Shown one piece after another: positions 1-5,488 of a stretch of 5,972 bases of DNA. A model generated the notes under the pieces. It had not been told where the DNA came from, searched no databases, and saw only the letters and a program-made list of their open reading frames with translations. Numbering within the stretch: position 1 is the first letter of the stretch; every line of letters begins with the position of its first letter. Made by a program: the position numbers and the translations under genes. Source of the DNA: CBCXVS01 sp965178525 (GTDB lineage: Bacteria > Tectomicrobia > Entotheonellia > Entotheonellales > Entotheonellaceae); contig CBCXVS010000383.1 of NCBI GenBank assembly GCA_965178525.1, positions 1-5,972 of the forward strand, given 5' to 3'.

Positions 1-17
1 AACCAATGACCTGGCTG

Positions 18-48
18 GGCTCCCTCCATCGTTTGGGGGAGGATAGCC
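18..48. other. Stem-loop at the left edge of the window
   Basis: The arms CCTCC (23-27) and GGAGG (38-42) pair around a ten-base loop. GGCT (18-21) and AGCC (45-48) extend the stem below a small internal loop. A T-rich stretch follows only at 77-86, after a weak GGG/CCC pair, so this is a poor match to a compact intrinsic terminator. It may end a plus-strand gene lying outside the window. The pairing is seen; the role is a guess. Confidence 0.25.
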
Positions 49-87
49 TACCTCATTAACTATTGGGGAACAACCCTTTTGTTTTTA

Positions 88-120
88 CTGAGGCTGAGCA
101 GGCACTGAGTAAGAGCTGAG
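88..120 (+). repeat. CTGAG direct repeats, three with 11-base phasing
   Basis: CTGAG occurs at 88-92, 94-98, 105-109 and 116-120, with another copy at 146-150. The copies at 94, 105 and 116 are exactly 11 bases apart, about one helical turn. The array ends about 44 bases upstream of the -35 box at 165-170. Helically phased direct repeats in that position resemble binding sites of OmpR/PhoB-type regulators. No regulator gene is visible here, so activator binding is inferred. Confidence 0.3.
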
Positions 121-164
121 TATATATTAAGCAGACGCTCGGATGCTGAGGATCGATTTGATGA

Positions 165-193
165 TTGACATGAGCGCGTCGAGGTTATATAGA
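165..193 (+). promoter_or_regulatory. Sigma70-like promoter of the amidohydrolase gene
   Basis: A perfect -35 hexamer TTGACA lies at 165-170. A 17-base spacer leads to TATAGA at 188-193, which matches the -10 consensus at four of six positions. Transcription would begin near 200. That places the alternative TTG start at 201 on or next to the transcript start and supports the GTG at 249 as the real start codon, with a leader of roughly 50 bases. Confidence 0.55.
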
Positions 194-233
194 TGAGCCG
201 TTGTGCCTTCGTGTCCTAGCCACAGTCACACAC

Positions 234-243
234 AGAGGAGAGG
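234..243 (+). promoter_or_regulatory. Ribosome binding site fixing the GTG start at 249
   Basis: AGAGGAGAGG ends five bases before the GTG at 249-251, a near-ideal purine-rich Shine-Dalgarno sequence. It lies inside the longer open frame that begins with TTG at 201 and is the main reason for choosing the GTG. Confidence 0.7.
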
Positions 244-248
244 CTATC

Positions 249-1970
249 GTGGCTACATATGACATTCTGATCAAGGGTGGTACGATCGTCGATGGCACGC
301 TCACACCGCGTTACGTGAGCGATCTTGCCATCAAGGACGGGAAGATTGCGCAGATAGGGGGTCTGAAAAACAGCAGCGCCAATAAGGTGCTCGATGCCTC
401 GGGTCTGATTGTTGCGCCTGGCTTTGTGGACCTGCATACACACTACGATGCCCAGATCCAATGGGATCCGTACTGCACGCTCTCGGGCTGGCATGGCGTG
501 ACCTCGGTGGCCATTGGCAATTGTGGTTTCGGCTTTGCGCCGTGTGCACCCAAAGACCGGGACCGGACGATGCTCTCCTTGTCACGCAACGAGGCGATCC
601 CGCTGAAATCGATGCAGGAGGGGATGCTGTGGGACTGGACGACGTTCCCCGAATTTCTGGATAGCCTGGAGCGTATCCCCAAGGGCATTAATGTGCTCAG
701 CTATGTCCCCTTGACGCCGTTGTACGGCTATGTCATGGGCTGGGATGAAGCCAAGTCGCGGCGGCCAACCGAGGCGGAACTCAAGGAGATGCTCCGGCTG
801 GTGCATGAGGGCATGGACGCCGGAGCGTGCGGTTGGTCCGCGCAGGTCACGGGCGCATCATCTGGACAGCGGGACTACGACGGCACGCCCATGATCACGG
901 ATCTGATGACGAACGAAGAGATTCTCGCCTTTGCTAAGGTACTGGGCGAGCGTGATGAGGGCTTCATCGAGCTGGCCTACCGTGAAACGGGTGAAGAAGG
1001 TCAGGTACTCGAAAACGTCGTGATGGACTTCTTTGAACAGGTGGCCCAGACGGCGGGTCGGCCCGTCTTGTACCAGGCGGTCTCAGCCGTGGCCAACAAT
1101 CCCGATCTGTTTCGCATGCGGCTGCGTTGGCTGGAGGACTGTGCCAGGCGCGGGGTCAGGGTTTACGGCCAGGGTATTACCACCCGCGGCGCCTTTGAGA
1201 TGACTTTTGAGGACTGGAACCTGTTCGACCAAAGCCCCAATTGGCGGGAAGTCACCTTGGGGACACCTGAGGTGCGGAAGCAGAAGATGCAGGATCCGGA
1301 ACTGCGCCGGCGGCTCCGTGAAGAGTGGGATTCCGGTTTCCGGCCGGGCAACACCGTCGGGTCGGTGGCCGGCCTCGTGGTGGAGGAAGTCGGGAATCCG
1401 GCGTTTGAGCATTATGAAGGGATGAGCGTCAGCGACATCGCCGAGAAGGAAGGAAAGCACATTGTCGATGCGGTCCTTGATCTGGCGGTGGGCGACAACC
1501 TGCAGACCGAATTCCTGGCCATGAATGCTCGGGACAACCCGCAATACGCGGCGGAAGTGCTGAACTCCCCCCATGTGATTGCCGGTTTGTCCGATGGGGG
1601 CGCGCACGTCAAGTTCCTGACATTTGGCGCCTACCCGACCGACATGCTCATCTGGCTGGTGCGGGAGCAGCAAGCGTTGAGCCTGGAGCTGGCTCATCAC
1701 AAGCTCAGTTACCTGCCGGCCTTCTTTGGTGGCTTTCAGGATCGGGGCTTTCTGCGCCAGGGTGCGCCCGCCGATATCGTCGTGTACGACCTCGAGAATC
1801 TCAAGTTGCTTCCCTCCGAGGTGGTCGAAGATCTGCCGGGTAACGAATGGCGGCGGATTCAGCGATCGGAAGGGTACCGCTGGACGTTGGTGAATGGCGA
1901 GGTCACCTTTGAAGATGGCGTGCCCACGGGCGCAATGTCAGGCAGACTCCTGCGCCACGGGAAGGGCTAA
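249..1970 (+). CDS. Amidohydrolase, N-acyl-D-amino-acid deacylase-like (COG3653 type)
   Basis: Predicted cytoplasmic metal-dependent hydrolase of 573 residues, cleaving an amide bond, possibly of N-acyl-D-amino acids; the substrate cannot be read from sequence. The N-terminal beta-sandwich strand (YDILIKGGTIVDG) leads into the TIM barrel. The HTHYD metal motif is at residues 63-67, GNCG with its metal-type Cys92 at 91-94, and SDGGAH at 448-453 carries the catalytic-type Asp449. The C-terminal DRGFLRQGAPADIVVYD is the usual closing strand of the amidohydrolase fold. No signal peptide is seen. The start is GTG at 249, preceded by AGAGGAGAGG; a longer frame from TTG at 201 is less likely. In D-aminoacylase two further zinc-binding histidines lie mid-protein; here that region reads PVLYQAV (272-278), and there is no histidine between 187 and 387. 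It stands alone, convergent with the MOSC gene. Family sure, substrate unknown. Confidence 0.9.
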   Translation: MATYDILIKGGTIVDGTLTPRYVSDLAIKDGKIAQIGGLKNSSANKVLDASGLIVAPGFVDLHTHYDAQIQWDPYCTLSGWHGVTSVAIGNCGFGFAPCAPKDRDRTMLSLSRNEAIPLKSMQEGMLWDWTTFPEFLDSLERIPKGINVLSYVPLTPLYGYVMGWDEAKSRRPTEAELKEMLRLVHEGMDAGACGWSAQVTGASSGQRDYDGTPMITDLMTNEEILAFAKVLGERDEGFIELAYRETGEEGQVLENVVMDFFEQVAQTAGRPVLYQAVSAVANNPDLFRMRLRWLEDCARRGVRVYGQGITTRGAFEMTFEDWNLFDQSPNWREVTLGTPEVRKQKMQDPELRRRLREEWDSGFRPGNTVGSVAGLVVEEVGNPAFEHYEGMSVSDIAEKEGKHIVDAVLDLAVGDNLQTEFLAMNARDNPQYAAEVLNSPHVIAGLSDGGAHVKFLTFGAYPTDMLIWLVREQQALSLELAHHKLSYLPAFFGGFQDRGFLRQGAPADIVVYDLENLKLLPSEVVEDLPGNEWRRIQRSEGYRWTLVNGEVTFEDGVPTGAMSGRLLRHGKG

Positions 1971-2012
1971 GTCGAAAGACGTGGCTAGTGGTGAGTGATT
2001 CGTGGTTGGTTA

Positions 2013-2039
2013 GAGTGGCGGGCCATCAACTCGCCACTC
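2013..2039. terminator. Stem-loop between convergent genes, likely bidirectional terminator
   Basis: GAGTGGCG (2013-2020) pairs perfectly with CGCCACTC (2032-2039). A G-T wobble and a G-C pair extend the stem inward to about ten pairs around a seven-base loop. It sits between the stop of the plus-strand amidohydrolase (1970) and the end of the minus-strand MOSC frame (2102), where a shared terminator would be expected. There is no clear T-tract on either side. GTGG at 1981, 1988, 2002 and 2015, and CCAC at 2034 and 2041, make it look like a small repeat-derived hairpin. Confidence 0.45.
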
Positions 2040-2101
2040 GCCACCCAGCGACGAAAACGGATATCAGACTTGGGTCAATGAGTCCGCTTGCCGGCTCCGC
2101 C

Positions 2102-2761
2102 TCATTTGCGACTCGACTGTCCGGCCTCGGCCCCTCGCTCGGCGAACGCCTGCTTCCAGGTCGGCGAGAGCGCCTGCAACCCTAATGCTTGCCGCGTACC
2201 ATCCATATCCTGCTTGTCGATGTACCGCCACCGGAAGAGATCGCACACCGTGACCCGTGCGGGATCGATCCTGGTGCGCTCGATCACATCACCAGCGCCC
2301 AGTTCGCCTTCTTGCAGCACGCGCAGATAAAAGCCGGTGCGTCGACTGGCGATAAACGGCTCGAGAAAATCGGGCCTCTGCATGCGGAGACCGAGCTTGA
2401 AACAGGGGCTGCGCGGTTGGCTGACCTCGAACCATGCGCTCCCGATACGGAATACGTCTCCAATGTGGACCTAATCCTCCACAAGACTGGTGACGGTCAG
2501 GTTCTCGCCGAACTGCCCGAAGGTAAAATCGTCGCGATCGAGGATGCGTTGCCAATAGGCATAGTGCTCGTAGGAGTAGACGTAGACGGCCTTATGGGGG
2601 CCTCCGTGTACGTTCAGGTCGGCCTGGCCGTCGCCTTCTAGATTGCACGGGCGCACCCTAACGCGCCCCGCCACCGGTTCCTTAAAGATGCCGGTGCAAA
2701 CCGTCTTTCCGGAGTAGGTAATCTCTTTAGGCAGTGCGACATTCACCGAGAGCAGTTGCAT
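2102..2761 (-). pseudogene. MOSC-domain protein (YiiM-like) with in-frame amber stop
   Basis: The frame encodes a full 219-codon MOSC protein, the family that handles molybdenum cofactor sulfur or detoxifies N-hydroxylated bases. Codons 1-96 carry the typical N-terminus, with GDGQADLNVHGG and PHKAVY. Codon 97 is TAG (2471-2473, minus strand). In the same frame the protein then resumes at once with VHIGDVFRIG, reaches SPCFKLG with the conserved active-site Cys at codon 120, and ends in the C-terminal helical segment (3-alpha type, around TVCDLFRWRYID). The real stop is TGA at 2102-2104. The truncated product would lack the Cys. The start ATG at 2761 has GGAGAGAGG two bases upstream and a good promoter. 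The codon before VHIGD is plausibly a former GAG (Glu). TAG also ends the GTPase gene and the 3841-4215 ORF here, so general TAG recoding is unlikely. It is a recent pseudogene or a single-base sequence error. Confidence 0.85.
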
Positions 2762-2800
2762 GGCCTCTCTCCCATAAGACTCACTCCGTTGCTAAATGAA

Positions 2801-2822
2801 AGCGAGTGTAGTCACCCTCGCT
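2801..2822. promoter_or_regulatory. Dyad overlapping the MOSC promoter, candidate operator
   Basis: AGCGAG (2801-2806) and CTCGCT (2817-2822) form a perfect six-base inverted repeat with a ten-base centre. It covers the -10 box and half the spacer of the minus-strand promoter, where a bound repressor would block RNA polymerase. No cognate regulator is visible. The symmetry is seen; the operator role is inferred. Confidence 0.35.
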
Positions 2823-2833
2823 CGTCGTGTCAA
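2805..2833 (-). promoter_or_regulatory. Sigma70-like promoter of the MOSC gene
   Basis: On the minus strand a perfect TTGACA (2833-2828) is followed after exactly 17 bases by TACACT (2810-2805), four of six matches to the -10 consensus. Transcription would start near 2798, giving a leader of about 37 bases before the ATG at 2761. The promoter remains intact although the coding frame carries a stop. Confidence 0.6.
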
Positions 2834-2923
2834 TTCTCCTTCAGATCATTATGGGTATAGGGAGAAAATTCGACGAGACCTCGACGATTTCCATTTCATC
2901 TTCGTAACCTTGTCCTACTCAGC

Positions 2924-3187
2924 ATGATAGGTATCTTTGTCGCGGGATGCTGCCCATGCAGTCCTCGGACCGAAAAAACCGTGATCCCAGATCGGGTGGT
3001 CTTGTCTGCAATGGTGGCGTTGCCTGCAGCGGTGGAAAACTCATGGAAAAAATGCTCCCGTGACGATTCGATGTGGTATAAGGAATATCTCAATATTCGT
3101 GGCGTCTACTATGCTTGTCAGGATAGTAAAGCTAGTGAAATGGCGGCAGGCTTAATCAAAAAGATAGGAGAGAAGAGCTGTCGCTGA
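2924..3187 (+). CDS. Small Cys-rich lipoprotein-like frame, start uncertain
   Basis: From the only in-frame ATG (2924) the frame gives 87 residues beginning MIGIFVAGCCPC. The same frame is open back to 2861 and reads RPRRFPFHLRN followed by LVLLSMIGIFVAGC. That is a textbook lipoprotein signal peptide: a basic n-region, a hydrophobic core and a VAGC lipobox. No ATG, GTG or TTG exists in frame upstream of 2924, and neither 2924 nor the out-of-frame ATG at 2851 has a Shine-Dalgarno sequence. A one-base deletion between 2851 and about 2875 would join that ATG to the signal peptide. The mature part has further cysteines (CQDSKA, EKSCR) but no family I recognise. If expressed it would be a small envelope lipoprotein; as it stands it may be a gene with a damaged start. 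It is divergent from the MOSC gene. Confidence 0.4.
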   Translation: MIGIFVAGCCPCSPRTEKTVIPDRVVLSAMVALPAAVENSWKKCSRDDSMWYKEYLNIRGVYYACQDSKASEMAAGLIKKIGEKSCR

Positions 3188-3340
3188 TTGACTGACAAAA
3201 CATTACTTATGAAAATAAGCAAACTGAAAAGCAAGCGGCAGGGGTATGATCATGACGGACGGCGAGAGGTCAAAAACTCGAGCCACCTCCTACGGCGCCC
3301 TGACAGGCGTGAGGTAAGAGGACATCACTATGAAAAACCA

Positions 3341-3874
3341 TTAGCGTATGATATAAGCAGCTAAGTCGACATTGAACGAGTCCGCGTCGAGAAATTCAGT
3401 TCCAATCGTATCGCCTTGCACATGGCACACACGAATCTGTTCCTGAATACATGTCTGCTGTTCATCATCTAACATGAATTGGATGTGCACACGGTCACCG
3501 CGTGCGAGACTGTGTGCAGACGTCGTACGAAACTGTATCCCCCCAAAAGAGACGTTTTCTACCACGATCGCGCCGGTCTTCACGTCGTCCATAGAATCCC
3601 GGTAGGTTCCGGAAAGTTGCGTCAGCTTCCGGAAGTATTTTCTGGGTTCTACCTCGACCTGGTATGGTCTGCCACATAGACACTGCACGTGCACGGGTTC
3701 CGGCTGTTGGGGCTGAAACCTAATAGCCAGGAGGCGCTGACACTGCTCACACGTCAAGAGACCTTCAAGCGGGCTATAGAGATAGATTTTCTTCACGATC
3801 GGTTGAGCCGGTTGAGCCTCTTTTGGCATGCTGGCCCAGTCTAAAGGCAGGACTTCCACTCTCGTATAGGGCAA
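3341..3874 (-). CDS. PilZ-domain protein with N-terminal Cys4 zinc-ribbon-like segment
   Basis: Likely cytoplasmic c-di-GMP receptor. Counting from TTG at 3874 (177 residues), a linker rich in Ala, Pro and Gln is followed by CEQC (42-45) and CLC (65-67), which could hold a zinc ion. The PilZ domain follows: RKYFR (78-82) fits the RxxxR phosphate-binding motif, and NVSFGG (107-112) fits the (D/N)xSxxG motif. GTEF near 158-161 is the usual last strand. The binding residues are therefore present. The start is unclear: TTG 3874 lies inside the upstream ORF and ATG 3829 (162 residues) lies 11 bases past that ORF's TAG; neither has a good ribosome site. Translation may depend on coupling to the upstream ORF, or on fusion with it through the C10 tract. 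The output partner is unknown; PilZ proteins commonly act on motility, polysaccharide or transcription. Confidence 0.85.
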   Translation of the reverse strand: MPYTRVEVLPLDWASMPKEAQPAQPIVKKIYLYSPLEGLLTCEQCQRLLAIRFQPQQPEPVHVQCLCGRPYQVEVEPRKYFRKLTQLSGTYRDSMDDVKTGAIVVENVSFGGIQFRTTSAHSLARGDRVHIQFMLDDEQQTCIQEQIRVCHVQGDTIGTEFLDADSFNVDLAAYIIR

Positions 3875-4215
3875 TGATTGGGGGGGGGGCTCGGCGTCAT
3901 GGCACGGGCCTCGGGCACGTTCTCTCCAAGGTCCGGACGAGGCGTGTCGTTCCCCGGAGGTTTTTGCTCCCCTTGGGACACATTCGGTTCCCCAGCCTCG
4001 ATCAAGCGTAAACGGAGGTCTGTGATGGCGGCATCGTCAATCACTGCCGCAGCTTGGATGAGTTGATCGTATGCGTCAGGCACGCCCAGGGCGATGGTAA
4101 TATCATAATGACGCAGCAGACCTTTCAGTTCGAGCATCCATTGGACGGTCTGACGCGACAGACTCCTCGTCTGCTTGTTCATATGCTCTGGCATCGCTCG
4201 CTCTTCTTGCTTCAT
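3841..4215 (-). CDS. Unrecognised 124-residue helical protein, possible N-terminal half of the PilZ protein
   Basis: I do not recognise this protein. Residues 12-75 look mostly helical (QTVQWMLELKGLLRHYDI and AYDQLIQAAAVIDD). After GEPNVSQGE it becomes a Pro- and charge-rich linker ending in a PPP stretch and a short tail, NHCPIREWKSCL, that resembles nothing structured. The tail is what the frame reads after the C10 tract, while the PilZ frame overlaps the last 34 bases. Adding one C to the tract would replace the tail with the PilZ protein, giving about 291 residues. The layout then makes sense as helical domain, linker, zinc ribbon and PilZ. ATG at 4215 has only a weak AAGGG upstream; ATG at 4194 has AAGAAGAG and may be the real start. 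There is no signal peptide or membrane segment. As it stands it is a separate ORF or the front half of a frameshifted gene. Confidence 0.6.
   Translation of the reverse strand: MKQEERAMPEHMNKQTRSLSRQTVQWMLELKGLLRHYDITIALGVPDAYDQLIQAAAVIDDAAITDLRLRLIEAGEPNVSQGEQKPPGNDTPRPDLGENVPEARAMTPSPPPNHCPIREWKSCL
3880..3889 (-). repeat. C10 homopolymer at the ORF/PilZ junction
   Basis: Ten G on the plus strand make ten C on the coding (minus) strand, the only homopolymer of this length in the window. The tract encodes the PPP stretch of the 3841-4215 ORF, six bases before the TTG of the PilZ frame. Both frames are open through it. Length changes of +1 or -2 join them, so it is a candidate slipped-strand switch. 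Confidence 0.8.
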
Positions 4216-4270
4216 AGCGCCCTTGGTTACCTCAGTTGCACTTCCATACGCGGGCTCTTGGAGGTAGGTT

Positions 4271-4345
4271 TAAGTACCTGGACAGAATGACCTTGATACA
4301 TTTTTCCAGAGGAAAAATCTAGATTTAATTTTGTTTCGGTACTTA
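4271..4345. mobile_element. 75-base dyad, MITE-like or structured RNA
   Basis: TAAGTACC (4271-4278) is the exact inverse of GGTACTTA (4338-4345). Nested inside, ATTTTTCC (4300-4307) pairs exactly with GGAAAAAT (4311-4318) around an AGA loop, on almost the same centre (4308 against 4309). Between them, 4280-4288 pairs with 4328-4336 over nine positions if G-U wobble is allowed. The ends can be read as TA target duplications flanking AGTACC/GGTACT tips, as in MITEs mobilised by IS630/Tc1-type transposases. Because the wobbles favour the plus-strand RNA, a structured transcript is the other option. No transposase is present. Confidence 0.4.
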
Positions 4346-4489
4346 GTCGGGATACTTGTCCTGACGCTTGCAGGGCACTTCGTCTATTCCCTTCATAACG
4401 GCTTCACAGAGAGCTGCCGAAGCAAGGCCATGGTTCCGGACGACATAGAGCGTTCAGGTTGGAACAATGTATACTTCTTATCGGCATAA
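4331..4489 (+). CDS. Possible 52-residue membrane or secreted peptide
   Basis: Starting at TTG 4331 and ending at TAA 4487-4489, the frame reads LFRYLVGILVLTLAGHFVYS, which looks like a signal anchor or uncleaved signal peptide. A short polar tail with one Cys (TESCRSKA) and ending VYFLSA follows. The nearest purine-rich sequence, AGAGGAAA at 4308-4315, is too far upstream for a normal ribosome site, and there is no ATG before 4430. The start lies within the 75-base dyad. The hydrophobic pattern is the only support; a chance frame or the remains of a longer gene are equally possible. Confidence 0.25.
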   Translation: MFRYLVGILVLTLAGHFVYSLHNGFTESCRSKAMVPDDIERSGWNNVYFLSA

Positions 4490-4490
4490 C

Positions 4491-4511
4491 AAGAGAAAAA
4501 TAAATTCTCTT
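4491..4511 (-). terminator. Weak hairpin downstream of the GTPase gene
   Basis: AAGAGAA (4491-4497) and TTCTCTT (4505-4511) form a seven-pair stem around a seven-base A/T loop, about 47 bases past the TAG stop of the GTPase. The stem is A/T-rich and not followed by a clean U run on the minus strand, so termination here is only possible. Confidence 0.25.
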
Positions 4512-4557
4512 CACCCTCCACCACACCTCTGTCCCCTCCCCTCCTTCTGGGTGGCCC

Positions 4558-5436
4558 CTACGGTCGGGCGATGACAACAATGCGGCCGACGAGTGTCTCC
4601 GGAGGCGCAGCCGGTGCGTCGAGGAGCTCGATGCGCCGCCCGACGCCTTGGACGAGTTGTATACCATCGGATGTATGCACGAATCCCTTCGCCCGTAGCG
4701 CCCCAAGCTGGCGCAGACGTTCGATCAGAGTATCTGGTTCGATGCCAACCTCCACGACAACGGTCTGCGCGCTAAAGGCTTCATGGTGATGCGGATGTGG
4801 CGCCAGACCGGTCTTACGGCGCTGCGTCCGGAATCCATTCAGGTCGGGTGGAAAAAGCACGGCCGGCACCACCTGACCATGGACGCAACGGAGTATTGGG
4901 GTGTCCGGAGCCATCTCGTGTAAAACCGCTTCGAGCTGTGGCAACAGCGCCTCCGAGACCAGGTCGATTTTATTGAGCAAAAGCAGATCAGCAGACGACA
5001 CCTGATCCTCAAAGGTACCATGCAAGTCACGGCCCTCCTGGAGTTGTTCGGCATTCACCACGACGACGGCCATGTCGTCGTCGACCCACTGACAGACGGG
5101 CTCCCGCCAAAATTGCAGTTGCGTATCGGATGGCAGGGCCACGCCAGACGTTTCCACAATGACGCGATGCGGCTGCACCTGCTCGCGCAGCATCTGCAGC
5201 GTATCGCGCAATTCATCGGACAATTGACAGCAGACGCATCCCCCCTCCAGCTCGACGTAGGCGCCCTCGTTTGCCCCCAGCAGGGCTTGGTCGATACCCA
5301 GCGCCCCAAATTCATTCGAGATCACGGCAATCCGCTCGCCCGTGCGTTGCGCCTCTTGCAGCAGATGCCGCACCAGCGTGGTTTTGCCGGAGCCGAGAAA
5401 ACCCGACACGATGAGGACCGGAATAAGAGGTTCCAT
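4558..5436 (-). CDS. COG0523 / CobW-type G3E GTPase, putative metallochaperone
   Basis: Cytoplasmic GTPase of the COG0523 branch of the G3E family, whose members use GTP hydrolysis to deliver metals to proteins. From the ATG at 5436 (292 residues) it starts MEPLIPVLIVSG, runs into Walker A GFLGSGKTT (12-20) and carries the CxCC metal motif as GCVCC (66-70). ETSG (95-98) and the NKID guanine-specificity motif (155-158) follow. A histidine-rich HPHHHE (214-219) at the domain boundary suits Zn, Co or Ni binding, and the rest is a CobW C-terminal domain. A longer start at ATG 5481 would add 15 residues and lie seven bases after the EthD stop. I prefer 5436 because GGAG lies six bases before it and the protein then begins like its family. 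Metal and client are unknown; no cobalamin or nitrile hydratase genes are near, so the symbol cobW is not assigned. Probably in one operon with the EthD gene. Confidence 0.9.
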   Translation of the reverse strand: MEPLIPVLIVSGFLGSGKTTLVRHLLQEAQRTGERIAVISNEFGALGIDQALLGANEGAYVELEGGCVCCQLSDELRDTLQMLREQVQPHRVIVETSGVALPSDTQLQFWREPVCQWVDDDMAVVVVNAEQLQEGRDLHGTFEDQVSSADLLLLNKIDLVSEALLPQLEAVLHEMAPDTPILRCVHGQVVPAVLFPPDLNGFRTQRRKTGLAPHPHHHEAFSAQTVVVEVGIEPDTLIERLRQLGALRAKGFVHTSDGIQLVQGVGRRIELLDAPAAPPETLVGRIVVIARP

Positions 5437-5488
5437 TACTGGCTCCATACCCGTTTCGCTTCTCCAACTCAATCTTTCCATGTGTGCT

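Larger units (their letters stand above)
4216..4557. other. Gene-poor stretch between the GTPase gene and the 124-residue ORF
   Basis: About 340 bases with no confident gene. It is visibly more AT-rich than its neighbours around 4300-4340 and 4470-4510. It contains the 75-base dyad at 4271-4345, a possible small plus-strand peptide ORF at 4331-4489, an A/T-rich hairpin at 4491-4511 and a pyrimidine-rich run at 4505-4548. I could not find a convincing -35/-10 pair for the minus-strand 124-residue ORF here. Confidence 0.6.

Noticed and set aside
1083..1700. 205-codon minus-strand open frame inside the amidohydrolase gene
   Set aside because: It lies fully antisense to a well-conserved gene, resembles no family and has no ribosome site; it is a by-product of the codon pattern on the other strand.
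2471..2473. TAG read as pyrrolysine or a reassigned codon
   Set aside because: TAG ends two other frames in this window, MOSC proteins are not known pyrrolysine users, and homologues suggest an ordinary Glu-type residue here.
2189..2641. 150-codon plus-strand frame across the MOSC gene
   Set aside because: It is antisense to recognisable MOSC sequence, and its length does not help explain the amber codon.
3246..3253. ATGATCAT palindrome
   Set aside because: An eight-base palindrome is expected by chance in a window this size and nothing around it supports a site.
3294..3310. Short CGCC/GGCG hairpin as terminator of the PilZ gene
   Set aside because: Only four to five pairs and no U run on the minus strand.
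3209..3364. 51-residue basic plus-strand ORF starting MKISKLKSKRQG
   Set aside because: No ribosome site, composition like random Arg/Lys-rich sequence, and it runs over the end of the PilZ gene.
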